Assembly (NCBI RefSeq): GCF_001618865.1 | Contig: NZ_CP015136.1 | Location: forward strand, 7,041,001-7,105,000 | Length of the DNA: 64,000 nt | Direction: 5' to 3' | Source: Luteitalea pratensis | Lineage (GTDB): Bacteria > Acidobacteriota > Vicinamibacteria > Vicinamibacterales > Vicinamibacteraceae | Shown: in pieces, positions 40,468-47,964 of the stretch | Layout: each line of letters opens with the position of its first letter | Numbering within the stretch: the stretch's first letter is position 1 | Notes under the pieces: generated by a model | Told to the model about the DNA's origin: nothing | Databases searched by the model: none | Seen by the model: only the letters and a program-made list of their open reading frames with translations | Position numbers and translations under genes: made by a program

Positions 40468-43407
40468 ATGAGAGGCAAATTGCTCGCCCTGATGGCGATG
40501 CTGGGCTTGGTCTTCGGGTCGGCGTCCGCGATGGCGCAGGCCCCGACCGGCGATATCGTGGGTCGGGTGGTCGATGCGTCCGGAGCGGTGCTGCCGGGCG
40601 TGGTGGTGACGGTGAGCGGCGGAGCACTCATCCAGCCGCAGTCGGCGGTGACCGGTAATACGGGCACGTACCTGTTCTCCGGGTTGCAGCCGGGTGACAC
40701 CTACACGGTCAAGTTCGAGCTGACCGGTTTCCGGACGATGGTCGTCGAGCGCGTCGCGGTGAGCGTCGGCGGCAACACGACGACCAACGCGACCCTCGAG
40801 GTCTCGGCGCTCCAGGAGACCGTCACGGTCTCGAGTGAGGCGCCGCTCGTCGACACGCGCAAGACGGGCACCAAGACCAACTTCACGCAGGAGCAGCTGC
40901 AGAACGTGCCCTCGGCGCGTGATCCGTGGGTCATGCTCGAGCGCACGCCGGGCATCGCGATGGACCGCGCCAACGTGGGCGGCAGCCAGTCGGGCCAGCA
41001 GTCGGGCTACATCTCGCGGGGCGCGGCGGGGGCCAACAACAAGTGGATGCTCGACGGCGTGGACATCTCGGACACGGTCGCCACGGGCTCGACGGCGGTG
41101 TACTACGACTTCGACATGCTGCAGGAGATGCAGATCAGCACCGGCGGCAACGACGTGACGCAGCAGACCGGCGGGGTCGGCATCAACCTCGTCACCAAGA
41201 GTGGGAGCGACACGATCCGGGGGTCCGGCCGCTACTACTGGACCGACGAATCGCTCGGCTCGACCAACATCACCGAGGATCTTCGTGCTCAGGGCGCCAG
41301 GTCGGGCGCACCGATCCAGAACATCAAGGACTACGGCATCGAGGGCGGCGGGCCGATCTGGAAGGGCCGCGCCTGGTTCTGGGGCTCGTACGCGAAGAAC
41401 GACATCAATGTCGGCGTCGTCAACTTCTACAAGAAAGAGGCTGGCTGCCCGGTCAACGCCGCCGATCCGCTCGCGCAGTCGCTGTCGATCGAGGAGATCA
41501 ACAACTGCCTCAACACCGACCAGACGCTGCTCGACACCTACAACATCAAGGGCAGCGCGCTGCTCTTCTCGGGCAATACGTTCACCTGGCACAGCAACTA
41601 CAACAAGAAGGGCCGCAACGCCCGCGATGCCAGTGACACGCGTCCGTTCGAGACGACCTACATCCAGTCCGGGCCGGTGTGGACCCACAAGGCCAGTGAC
41701 CGTCACGTGATCAACGATCGGTGGGTCGCCGAGGCGGCGTACGCGCACGTTGCCGGCGGCTTCGACCTGCTCTTCCAGGACCCCTCCTATCGCGCGGTCC
41801 AGCCGCTCTACGACATCGCCACGACCCGCTGGGAGCGCTCGTACGACGAGTCGGTGTTCGAACGCCCGGCGACGAGCGTCGCGCTCAACACCAACTACTT
41901 CCGTCCGGCCACGCTCGGCGGCGACCACTCATTCAAGATCGGGTACACCTTCCGGAATACGCCGACGACGTCGACCACGGTGTACGGCGGCGACGTCACG
42001 GCGCAGACGCGCAACAGCGCTGCCGAGCGCGCGCGGTTCTGGCGAAGTTCGGCCCTCGACTATGCCCTGAGCACTCACAGCGTCTTCGCCCAGGACACCT
42101 ACACCCGCAACAAGTGGACGCTCACGGCCGGCCTCCGTTGGGACCGCCAGGATGATTCGGCGCACGGCAGTTCAGTGGAGTCCAATCCGCTGATTCCGCA
42201 GTGGCTGCCCGGCATCGACTTCCAGGGCGCCGACGCCGGCGTGACATTCTCGAACTGGTCGCCGCGTCTCGGCGTCGCCTACGACCTGTTCGGCGATAGC
42301 CGCACCGTGGTGCGCTCGTCGTTCTCTGTCTACTACGGGCAGATCGGGCCGGGCAACCTGTCGGGCACGCTGAACCCGGTGACCGCCGCGAGCATCACGT
42401 TCCCGTGGAATGACTCCAACGGCGACCGCTTCGTGCAGTTGAACGAAGTGACGCTGACTCGTGCCGCGGTCATTGCCTTCGACGGCAACTACAACCCAGA
42501 CAACCCCGGTTTCCTGGGCACGACCAACACGGTGGACCCGGACCTGAAGAACGAGAAGACCGTCGAGTACACCGGCACGATCGACCATCAGCTTTCGAGC
42601 AAGATGGCCGTCTCACTGAGCTACATCTATCGTCAGTATTCGGACTTCCGCTTCAGTCAGCGCGTTGGCATCGCGGCCAGCGACTGGGCGCCGGTGACCT
42701 ACCAGCCGACCTGTGCCGCCGGCGTGCCTTCGTGCCCGCAGCTCACGTACTTCCAGCCGAACATCAGCATCCCTGGCACACAGCGGCTGGTGAACCGCGG
42801 CGGCTACGCACGTGACTTCAACGGCATCGAGGCCGTGTTCACCAAGCGGATGTCCGACCGCTGGATGCTCGACACCAACTACGCCTACAACAGCGCGGTG
42901 GACAACTTCGACAGCGTCCAGGGCTACAGCACCAGCTTCGACCCGACCAACCTCGGGATCTACAACGGCCAGCAGTACGCAGTGGAGGCCGGCGGCAGCG
43001 GCATCGACAACGTGTTCGTCAATGGCAAGCACCTGTTCAAGGTCGCTGGTGTCTACACGGCGCCGTGGGACATCAACATCGGCGGGACCTACAACTTCCG
43101 CACGGGCTACCTGTTTCCGCAGCGCATCCTCTCGCCCAACCGCACCGGCGCGGCCGGCACGGTCAACCTGATCCTCGAGCCGTTCGGCGAGAGCCGCTAC
43201 GACAGCTTCCAGATGGTCGACGCCCGCGTCGCCAAGCGCTTCAACTTCGGGCGCCGCAGCGTCGAGGGCAGCCTCGACTTCTTCAACGTCGGCAACGTCA
43301 ACACCGTGTTGACGCGGAACCTGAACCAGGCGGCCAGCACGGCCAACCAGGTGACGGGCATCGTGGCGCCGCGCGTGCTGCGCCTTGGCGTGCGGGTGCT
43401 CTTCTAG
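40468..43407 (+). CDS. Oar-like TonB-dependent receptor with N-terminal carboxypeptidase-regulatory domain
   Basis: A 979-residue outer-membrane protein. The ATG at 40468 has AGGAGG 6-11 bases upstream. A signal peptide (LLALMAMLGLVFGSASAMA, cut before QAP) is followed by a beta-sandwich (about 27-120; GDIVGRVVDASGAVLPGVVV, GFRTMVVERVAVSVG). The plug is about 125-260 (VSSEAPLVDTRKTGTKTNFT, GYISRGAAGANNKWMLDGVD). The remainder is a large barrel ending RVLRLGVRVLF with a terminal aromatic. This is the very common Acidobacteriota/Oar type, assumed to import or bind oligosaccharides or peptides. It lacks an obvious TonB box that I can name. A long heptamer-rich inverted repeat follows. Confidence 0.93.
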   Translation: MRGKLLALMAMLGLVFGSASAMAQAPTGDIVGRVVDASGAVLPGVVVTVSGGALIQPQSAVTGNTGTYLFSGLQPGDTYTVKFELTGFRTMVVERVAVSVGGNTTTNATLEVSALQETVTVSSEAPLVDTRKTGTKTNFTQEQLQNVPSARDPWVMLERTPGIAMDRANVGGSQSGQQSGYISRGAAGANNKWMLDGVDISDTVATGSTAVYYDFDMLQEMQISTGGNDVTQQTGGVGINLVTKSGSDTIRGSGRYYWTDESLGSTNITEDLRAQGARSGAPIQNIKDYGIEGGGPIWKGRAWFWGSYAKNDINVGVVNFYKKEAGCPVNAADPLAQSLSIEEINNCLNTDQTLLDTYNIKGSALLFSGNTFTWHSNYNKKGRNARDASDTRPFETTYIQSGPVWTHKASDRHVINDRWVAEAAYAHVAGGFDLLFQDPSYRAVQPLYDIATTRWERSYDESVFERPATSVALNTNYFRPATLGGDHSFKIGYTFRNTPTTSTTVYGGDVTAQTRNSAAERARFWRSSALDYALSTHSVFAQDTYTRNKWTLTAGLRWDRQDDSAHGSSVESNPLIPQWLPGIDFQGADAGVTFSNWSPRLGVAYDLFGDSRTVVRSSFSVYYGQIGPGNLSGTLNPVTAASITFPWNDSNGDRFVQLNEVTLTRAAVIAFDGNYNPDNPGFLGTTNTVDPDLKNEKTVEYTGTIDHQLSSKMAVSLSYIYRQYSDFRFSQRVGIAASDWAPVTYQPTCAAGVPSCPQLTYFQPNISIPGTQRLVNRGGYARDFNGIEAVFTKRMSDRWMLDTNYAYNSAVDNFDSVQGYSTSFDPTNLGIYNGQQYAVEAGGSGIDNVFVNGKHLFKVAGVYTAPWDINIGGTYNFRTGYLFPQRILSPNRTGAAGTVNLILEPFGESRYDSFQMVDARVAKRFNFGRRSVEGSLDFFNVGNVNTVLTRNLNQAASTANQVTGIVAPRVLRLGVRVLF

Positions 43408-43408
43408 A

Positions 43409-43585
43409 GAGGACGGAGGAAAGAGGACGGAAGACGGAGGGAGGACGGAGGAGGAGACCAGGACGGAAGGGACAAGGACCGAAGAATCACGACGAAGCCC
43501 TCGGTCCTCGGTCCTCCTCGCCTACCTCCGTCCTCCGTCCTCATCTCCTCCGTCCTCCGTCCTCATCTCCTCGGTCCTCGTCGGG
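43409..43585. repeat. purine/pyrimidine heptamer arrays forming a long inverted repeat
   Basis: Just after the TonB stop, units such as GAGGACG, GAGGAAA, GAGGACG, GAAGACG make a purine-rich arm (43409-43490). It is followed by a pyrimidine-rich arm (43498-43585) of CCTCCGT, CCTCATC and CCTCGGT type. The arms are complementary over many short stretches (GGACGGAGG with CCTCCGTCC), so the transcript should fold into a long imperfect hairpin. A terminator or RNA-stability role is inferred. Confidence 0.8.
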
Positions 43586-43658
43586 GTACTGACCGGGAAC
43601 GGTTGACTAGGGCGCTGGGCGATCGGGGCGCATACTCCGGGGAACGGAGGCACTGCCC

Positions 43659-43814
43659 ATGCCGGATGAGAACGCGAACCACAAATGCGCGCACCCCAGC
43701 TGCGTTTGCGAGATACCCACCACCGAGAAGTACTGCAGCGACTACTGCAAGTCGGCACCTGAAACCGAGTTCCGCTGCTATTGCCAGCATCCCGACTGCC
43801 GCAAGGCGCAGTAG
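43659..43814 (+). CDS. bacterial metallothionein (SmtA/BmtA-like), 51 residues
   Basis: A very short, cysteine-rich gene. The ATG at 43659 has GGAGG 9-13 bases upstream. The protein has nine Cys and three His in the pattern HKCAHPSCVC, then KYCSDYCK, then FRCYCQHPDCRK. This matches the cyanobacterial/pseudomonad metallothionein layout (CxxxxCxC, YCSxxC, CxCxHxxC), which wraps a Zn4-type cluster. It would bind zinc, cadmium or copper in the cytoplasm. No SmtB-type repressor gene is adjacent. The downstream minus-strand operon (43862-46830) encodes a cupredoxin, so a metal theme in the area is possible. The stop TAG is in GTAGGG, directly before a heptamer array. Confidence 0.9.
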   Translation: MPDENANHKCAHPSCVCEIPTTEKYCSDYCKSAPETEFRCYCQHPDCRKAQ

Positions 43815-43822
43815 GGTTGGCT

Positions 43823-43906
43823 GGTCTCAGGTCTCAGGTCTCAGGTCTCAGGCCTCAAGCTTCAAGCCTCAGCGGCCCACCTGACCTGAGACTTGAGCCC
43901 TGAGAC
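43823..43906. repeat. heptamer array GGTCTCA with inverted second half
   Basis: Units GGTCTCA four times, GGCCTCA, AGCTTCA, AGCCTCA, GCGGCCC, ACCTGAC, CTGAGAC, TTGAGCC, CTGAGAC, all at period 7. The last units are the reverse complement of the first, so a long hairpin can form between the converging metallothionein and sensor genes. Its right half encodes the final residues of the sensor (TVSGLKSQVRWAAEA). Confidence 0.9.
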
Positions 43907-45217
43907 TGTGGGGTACTCGATACCTGTCCCCACGGCCATTTCCTTCTCCCGCACGACCTGCAGCTCGCCGAGCAGGCGCAGCTCCGCGGCGTTGTCCTGG
44001 ATCAGCTGATCGAACAGGTCGAGCGTCTCCTGAGGGAGCCGATCCTCGGCCTCCAGGCGAATCAGTTGCATGTTGGCCAGGAAGTTGTTCACGAGATCGT
44101 GCACCGTCGTCATCGTGGCGCGGAAGACGCGCAATCGCTGCGCCTCGACCTCCGAGTGATGGCGATTGAGGTTGGTGGCCATTGCGTTGACGGCGCACGC
44201 AAGGCTCCGGACCTCGGCACTGCCTCGCTCCGGCACCAGCTTCGTCCAGTCGCCCGCCGCCGTCTCCGAGGCCGCCCGCGAGATGTCGGCCAGGGCTTCG
44301 GTGACCCGCCCGCTGAACACGAGCGCGGCCGCCAGCGAGAGGCCGAAGATCGCGATGCCGCCGAGCGCCATCTGCAGCCGCACCTCCCTCAGTGACTGCC
44401 GGGTCGGCTGCCAGTCCTGCAACAGCACCAGTCGCCCCTCCACCGTGTCGCCGGCGATCGAGAGCGGGTAGGTGGCCGCGACATACGTGCCGGTCCCGAC
44501 GTCGCGGACCGCCGGGGCGCTCGTCGCGGTGAACGCGGCGTCGCGCACCAGCGCGTCGAGCTGCCGTCGCGCGGTGGGCGCCAGGCTCGTCGCCGCAACC
44601 GCCTGGCCCGTGATCAGGTTGACCTCGCAGCGCGTGATCGCCGCCAGTTCGCGTGCCACCCGATCATCGAGCGTGTACCCCACGACGATGGCGCCGAGCA
44701 CCTCGTCGGCGAACCGGGCAGGCTCGGCGACGATGAGGTACAGATCACCATCCACCGCAGTCAGCCGACGGCTTGCCGTACCCGCGACCGCACCGGCCAA
44801 TGCCGATTGCACAAGCGACGAAAGCGACCGCGTCGGCCACCCCGCCCGGCCGGTCACGACGCTGCGACGGCTACCGACGATCAGGAAGGCAGCATCGAGC
44901 TGCGTGCGATAGTCGGTCGCCATCGCATCCATGGTGGCGGCGTCACTGGCAAGCTGCGGGTCGATGAGGTGGGCCCGGAAGACGGGCAACTGGGCGATGA
45001 ATCTCGCCTGCACGGACGCCTCACGTGCTTGCGCGTCCACAAGCCGGTCGAAGGCCCGCCGTGCAGCCGACAGGTCCCACGCCGCTCCTTCCAGCGCCCG
45101 CCGCGTGACCACACGAGACGTGACCGCCACGGCCGAGCCCAGGGAAAGGGCGATGAGCAGGCTCACGCCGACCGCGACGTGCGCCTGCATGCGTCGATGC
45201 CAGCGGATGCGTGTCAC
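43862..45217 (-). CDS. membrane sensor with Cache-like and HAMP domains and a kinase-like H-box but no ATPase domain
   Basis: A 451-residue protein: TM1 (AHVAVGVSLLIALSLGSAVAV), an extracytoplasmic Cache-type domain (about 40-275), TM2 (QMALGGIAIFGLSLAAALVF), a HAMP (GRVTEALADISRAASETAAG), and a helical segment. There, TTVHDLVNNFLANMQLIRLE resembles a DHp phospho-acceptor helix. Sequence ends soon after; no N, G1 or G2 boxes occur. It may be a phosphotransfer-only or dimerisation partner, or a truncated kinase. The final 15 residues are read from a heptamer array, consistent with truncation by repeat growth. It follows the porin gene by 9 bp in a three-gene operon. Confidence 0.8.
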   Translation of the reverse strand: MTRIRWHRRMQAHVAVGVSLLIALSLGSAVAVTSRVVTRRALEGAAWDLSAARRAFDRLVDAQAREASVQARFIAQLPVFRAHLIDPQLASDAATMDAMATDYRTQLDAAFLIVGSRRSVVTGRAGWPTRSLSSLVQSALAGAVAGTASRRLTAVDGDLYLIVAEPARFADEVLGAIVVGYTLDDRVARELAAITRCEVNLITGQAVAATSLAPTARRQLDALVRDAAFTATSAPAVRDVGTGTYVAATYPLSIAGDTVEGRLVLLQDWQPTRQSLREVRLQMALGGIAIFGLSLAAALVFSGRVTEALADISRAASETAAGDWTKLVPERGSAEVRSLACAVNAMATNLNRHHSEVEAQRLRVFRATMTTVHDLVNNFLANMQLIRLEAEDRLPQETLDLFDQLIQDNAAELRLLGELQVVREKEMAVGTGIEYPTVSGLKSQVRWAAEA

Positions 45218-45226
45218 GCGGACCGC

Positions 45227-46258
45227 TCAATCGTGTCGCACCGACCAGGTCATCGCCAGGTCCAGCGCAACGGGGTTCGTGTGGGCCAGGAGCCGGGACT
45301 GATGGAGCAGCCCGACCTGCGCGGTGAACCCGGCGGGCAGCCGGACCCGCGCGCCGAACGTCTGCCGGTCCGCGATCCATTCGGTGAACGTCTCGTCCCG
45401 GTAGGTGAAGGGACGCGGCGAGGCGTAGCGAAGCCTCTCGGCACGCACGACCGCCGTGACCGGGCCCATGAACCGGCGATGGACGATGCCGTCGAGGTAC
45501 CAGCCATCCGTCTCCGGCCTGCTCCAGGGGCGTCCCGACATCCATTCACCGCGGACGATGACGCCAGCCTTCGCGAATCGCCCGTCGACGCCGGTAACGG
45601 CGAGACGGCCGGTGGCATATCGTGCGGGGGCGTACGGTTCGCTGTTGACGTGGCTCACGCCGAGGACGAGCGACTTGAAGTACCCCTGCGCCCGCACCGT
45701 GCCGCTGACGCCGCCACGGCGTTGCGATTGGCCGATGTCGCCCGGCGTGCCGACGCTCGCCTCGACCTGCAGCCGCGACCCGCCGGCGACGACGTTCACG
45801 CCCCGCTCGAGGAAATTGTTGCTGATCGACCAGTACTCGTCGTAGCGGATCAGCGGTGCCCGCAGGAAGCCCTGGTAGGCGTAGTCGCTGCGCGAGTAGA
45901 TGCCGAACGGGGTCCGGAACTGACCCGCGCGGACGCCGAGCAGCTTCGACTTGCTGCGAAAGATCCGCTCGACCCACGCCTCGCTGAGCGACACGCGGCC
46001 GCCATATGGGTAAGCGGCGCCAAACGCATCAGAGACGTCGGCGGTGCGGTCGGCCCAGGTCGCCTCGACATTCACCCGGTATTCGCGTGGGAGTTCGCCG
46101 AACACGCGCAGTTGCGCGCCAGCCGCGGCGGTGTCGCCTTCGGTGGAGAACCCCGTCGTACCGTCCAACTCCACCGACATCGATTGGGCCGACGCCGTGC
46201 CGCAGCCAATGGCCCAGAGCGCCAGCACCCCGGCAAGGGTAGATGCCCTCACGGCCAT
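45227..46258 (-). CDS. outer-membrane porin-like beta-barrel protein
   Basis: A 343-residue secreted protein (signal TLAGVLALWAIGCGTASA before QSM). The mature part is made of alternating hydrophobic strands with FFT-like turns: YRVNVEATWADRTADVSDAF, KLLGVRAGQFRTPFGIYSRS, DYAYQGFLRAPLIRYDEYW and VALDLAMTWSVRHD at the end. RAGQFRTPFGIYSR is reminiscent of phosphate-selective-porin-like (OprP/OprO) and other alginate/anion barrels. Substrate is unknown. It overlaps the upstream cupredoxin gene by 10 bp and is followed closely by the sensor gene, so the three products probably act together at the envelope. Confidence 0.82.
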   Translation of the reverse strand: MAVRASTLAGVLALWAIGCGTASAQSMSVELDGTTGFSTEGDTAAAGAQLRVFGELPREYRVNVEATWADRTADVSDAFGAAYPYGGRVSLSEAWVERIFRSKSKLLGVRAGQFRTPFGIYSRSDYAYQGFLRAPLIRYDEYWSISNNFLERGVNVVAGGSRLQVEASVGTPGDIGQSQRRGGVSGTVRAQGYFKSLVLGVSHVNSEPYAPARYATGRLAVTGVDGRFAKAGVIVRGEWMSGRPWSRPETDGWYLDGIVHRRFMGPVTAVVRAERLRYASPRPFTYRDETFTEWIADRQTFGARVRLPAGFTAQVGLLHQSRLLAHTNPVALDLAMTWSVRHD

Positions 46259-46830
46259 GCGACCTCAAGGACCGCGCCCGCACGAACGCTGATGCTCCCG
46301 GAAGCGACGGGACCGGTGGCACGCCAGGCCTGCCACGTGTACGTGCCTGGCTCCACGTCGACGATGTGGAAGCGGCCCTCGGCGTCGGAGGTGGCGAACC
46401 ACGGCGTATCGACGACGACCACGTACCCGGCCATGTTCGGATGGATGTTGCAGAACAGGCGGCTCACGCCGGTGTTCGTGAAGGTGACCTGCCGAGTCGA
46501 TCCGACCGGATACACGCCCAGATCGAAGCGCTTGCCGTCGCGGAACGAGAACACGTTGTGGAAGACCCGATCGTCGTTCGGGAAGTCGACGACCGTCCCT
46601 GCGCGCACGGCCAGCACCTGCGGCGCGAACTTGAGGCTCCGCTGGCGGAGGACGGCGTTGGGCGTACGGGCCACCGACGCGGCGCCGGCGTCGAGCCAGA
46701 CTACGGCATTCGCGGCGGCACGGCCTGAAACCGTGACCAGGCCGGAGAGATCCACGGCCGCTTCGGTGGCGATCAAGGGCACGGCAAGGGCGGCGAGGGC
46801 GAGACCGACGACGAAGATGCGCGCGACCAT
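46249..46830 (-). CDS. secreted cupredoxin-fold protein with carboxypeptidase-regulatory-like tail
   Basis: A 193-residue protein with signal peptide (VVGLALAALAVPLIATEA). The cupredoxin part has a full type-1 copper ligand set in plastocyanin order: H91 in VFHNVFS, then C127, H130 and M133 in FCNIHPNM. The C-terminal 55 residues (TPWFATSDAEGRFHIVDVEP and GTYTWQAW) look like a beta-sandwich of the carboxypeptidase-regulatory type. Such proteins are often annotated as methylamine-utilisation or plastocyanin-like. It likely binds copper in the periplasm, for electron transfer or copper handling. It is the first gene of the operon with a porin and a sensor. Confidence 0.88.
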   Translation of the reverse strand: MVARIFVVGLALAALAVPLIATEAAVDLSGLVTVSGRAAANAVVWLDAGAASVARTPNAVLRQRSLKFAPQVLAVRAGTVVDFPNDDRVFHNVFSFRDGKRFDLGVYPVGSTRQVTFTNTGVSRLFCNIHPNMAGYVVVVDTPWFATSDAEGRFHIVDVEPGTYTWQAWRATGPVASGSISVRAGAVLEVAWP

Positions 46831-46883
46831 GACCGTTGTGACATGGAATCGGCAGCGCGGCAGCGGTCCGTGAACATCCCGCC

Positions 46884-46973
46884 TTCGCCAAGGCTTCGGC
46901 GCGGCAAGCCCGATTCGCCAAGGCTTCGGCGCGGCAAGCCCGATTCGCCAAGGCTTCGGCGCGGCAAGCCCGA
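46884..46973. repeat. three exact 30-bp tandem repeats
   Basis: Three copies of a 30-bp unit starting TTCGCCAAGGCTTCGGCG follow each other without spacers, plus partial copies at both ends. The unit contains the imperfect palindrome GCCAAGGC. A related inverted unit is inserted in the REP loop at 35823-35854. Without unique spacers this is not a CRISPR array. It sits between the cupredoxin start and the end of the methyltransferase gene. Confidence 0.92.
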
Positions 46974-47003
46974 TTCGCTCCGGCTATCGTCCGGGCACGC
47001 CGG

Positions 47004-47849
47004 TCAGCGCCGGCGTACCCGCCACTCGTAGAGGGCCACGGCCAGCGCGGTCGCGACATTGAGCGAGTCGGCGCCCTGGGCCATCGGGATGCGCGCCAGG
47101 CGAGCGCAATGCGCCCGTGTCCCTGCCGACAGGCCATGGCCCTCGTTGCCGATCACGAGCGCAGCAGGGGTGTCGGCCGCCAGTTCCGCGGCGGCCTCGG
47201 CGATCGTGGCAGCACCGACATCTGGCGTGAGGCCGATGGTGATCACGCCGGCCGTGGCGAGCGCTTCCATCAGGTCGCGGATCGGCGCCTGCACCCAGGG
47301 CACCTCGAGCACGGTCCCCAGCGACGTGCGGACTGCCTTGCGATAGAGAGGGTCGGGGCAGCGGTCGTCGAGCAGCAGGCACGCGGCGTCGAATGCACGC
47401 GCATTGCGGAAGCAACTGCCGACGTTGTCCACGTCGACGAGGTGCTCGGCCACCACGAGGACAGGCCTGCGGCCATCGGCCTTCGCCACATCTCGAGTTG
47501 GGTAGGGCCGGCTCTCCGAGCCGGCCCTCGCCGTCGCGTTGATGACGTCACGTACGTCGGCCAGCGACGGCCTCCGCACCAGCGCCAGCACGCCACGGTG
47601 GAAGTTGAACCCTGTGAGCGCCTCCATCTCGGCAGGTGATCGGGTGGTAAGGCGATCGCCGACACGGGCTTCGAGATCCAGCGCCCGGGCCGCCGCCGGC
47701 GTGGACAGCACCGCGACGATTGCGGAGGCGCCGCCGGCCGCACCCGCGAGGATGCGCCCGAGCACGAGTCGCCCTTCGGCCAGGAAGAGCCCGCGCGCAC
47801 GCAGGACGGCGTGGTCAGAAAGTGCAGTCGGCCAATCCACGACGAGCAC
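47004..47849 (-). CDS. SpoU/TrmH-family RNA 2'-O-methyltransferase
   Basis: A 281-residue SPOUT-class methyltransferase. The N-terminal substrate-binding part (about 1-100) includes ALSDHAVLRARGLFLAEGRL. The catalytic knot has the three SpoU motifs: DVDNVGSCFRNARAFD (motif 1, with N and R), VIGNEGHGLS (motif 2) and IPMAQGADSLNVATALAVAL (motif 3). It should methylate a ribose in rRNA or tRNA using SAM; the exact nucleotide is not known. A REP hairpin (47502-47527) is translated in frame as ARAGSESRPYPTRD, forming an insertion between the N-terminal domain and the knot. Confidence 0.92.
   Translation of the reverse strand: MLVVDWPTALSDHAVLRARGLFLAEGRLVLGRILAGAAGGASAIVAVLSTPAAARALDLEARVGDRLTTRSPAEMEALTGFNFHRGVLALVRRPSLADVRDVINATARAGSESRPYPTRDVAKADGRRPVLVVAEHLVDVDNVGSCFRNARAFDAACLLLDDRCPDPLYRKAVRTSLGTVLEVPWVQAPIRDLMEALATAGVITIGLTPDVGAATIAEAAAELAADTPAALVIGNEGHGLSAGTRAHCARLARIPMAQGADSLNVATALAVALYEWRVRRR
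47502..47527 (+). repeat. REP hairpin inside the SpoU methyltransferase gene
   Basis: GTAG foot (47502-47505), then stem GGGCCGGCTC, loop TCC, GAGCCGGCCC, perfect over 10 bp (47505-47527, first G shared with the foot). It lies at a domain linker of the encoded protein. Confidence 0.88.
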
Positions 47850-47964
47850 GATAGCAATGGACCGGTCCGGCCGTCGCTGAGGCCGTCCGCCGGACGAGCC
47901 GCGTCAGCGCTTGCGGGCGACGAGCCTGGCGGTGGGAAAGGTGCGCGTGTGGCGAGGAGTGAGA

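Noticed and set aside
44807-46873. 688-codon plus-strand open frame
   Set aside because: It is antisense to the sensor, porin and cupredoxin genes, all of which have clear domains; high GC produces long shadow frames.
46884-46973. Three 30-bp direct repeats as a CRISPR array
   Set aside because: Copies are contiguous with no spacers, and no cas genes are nearby; it is a simple tandem repeat.
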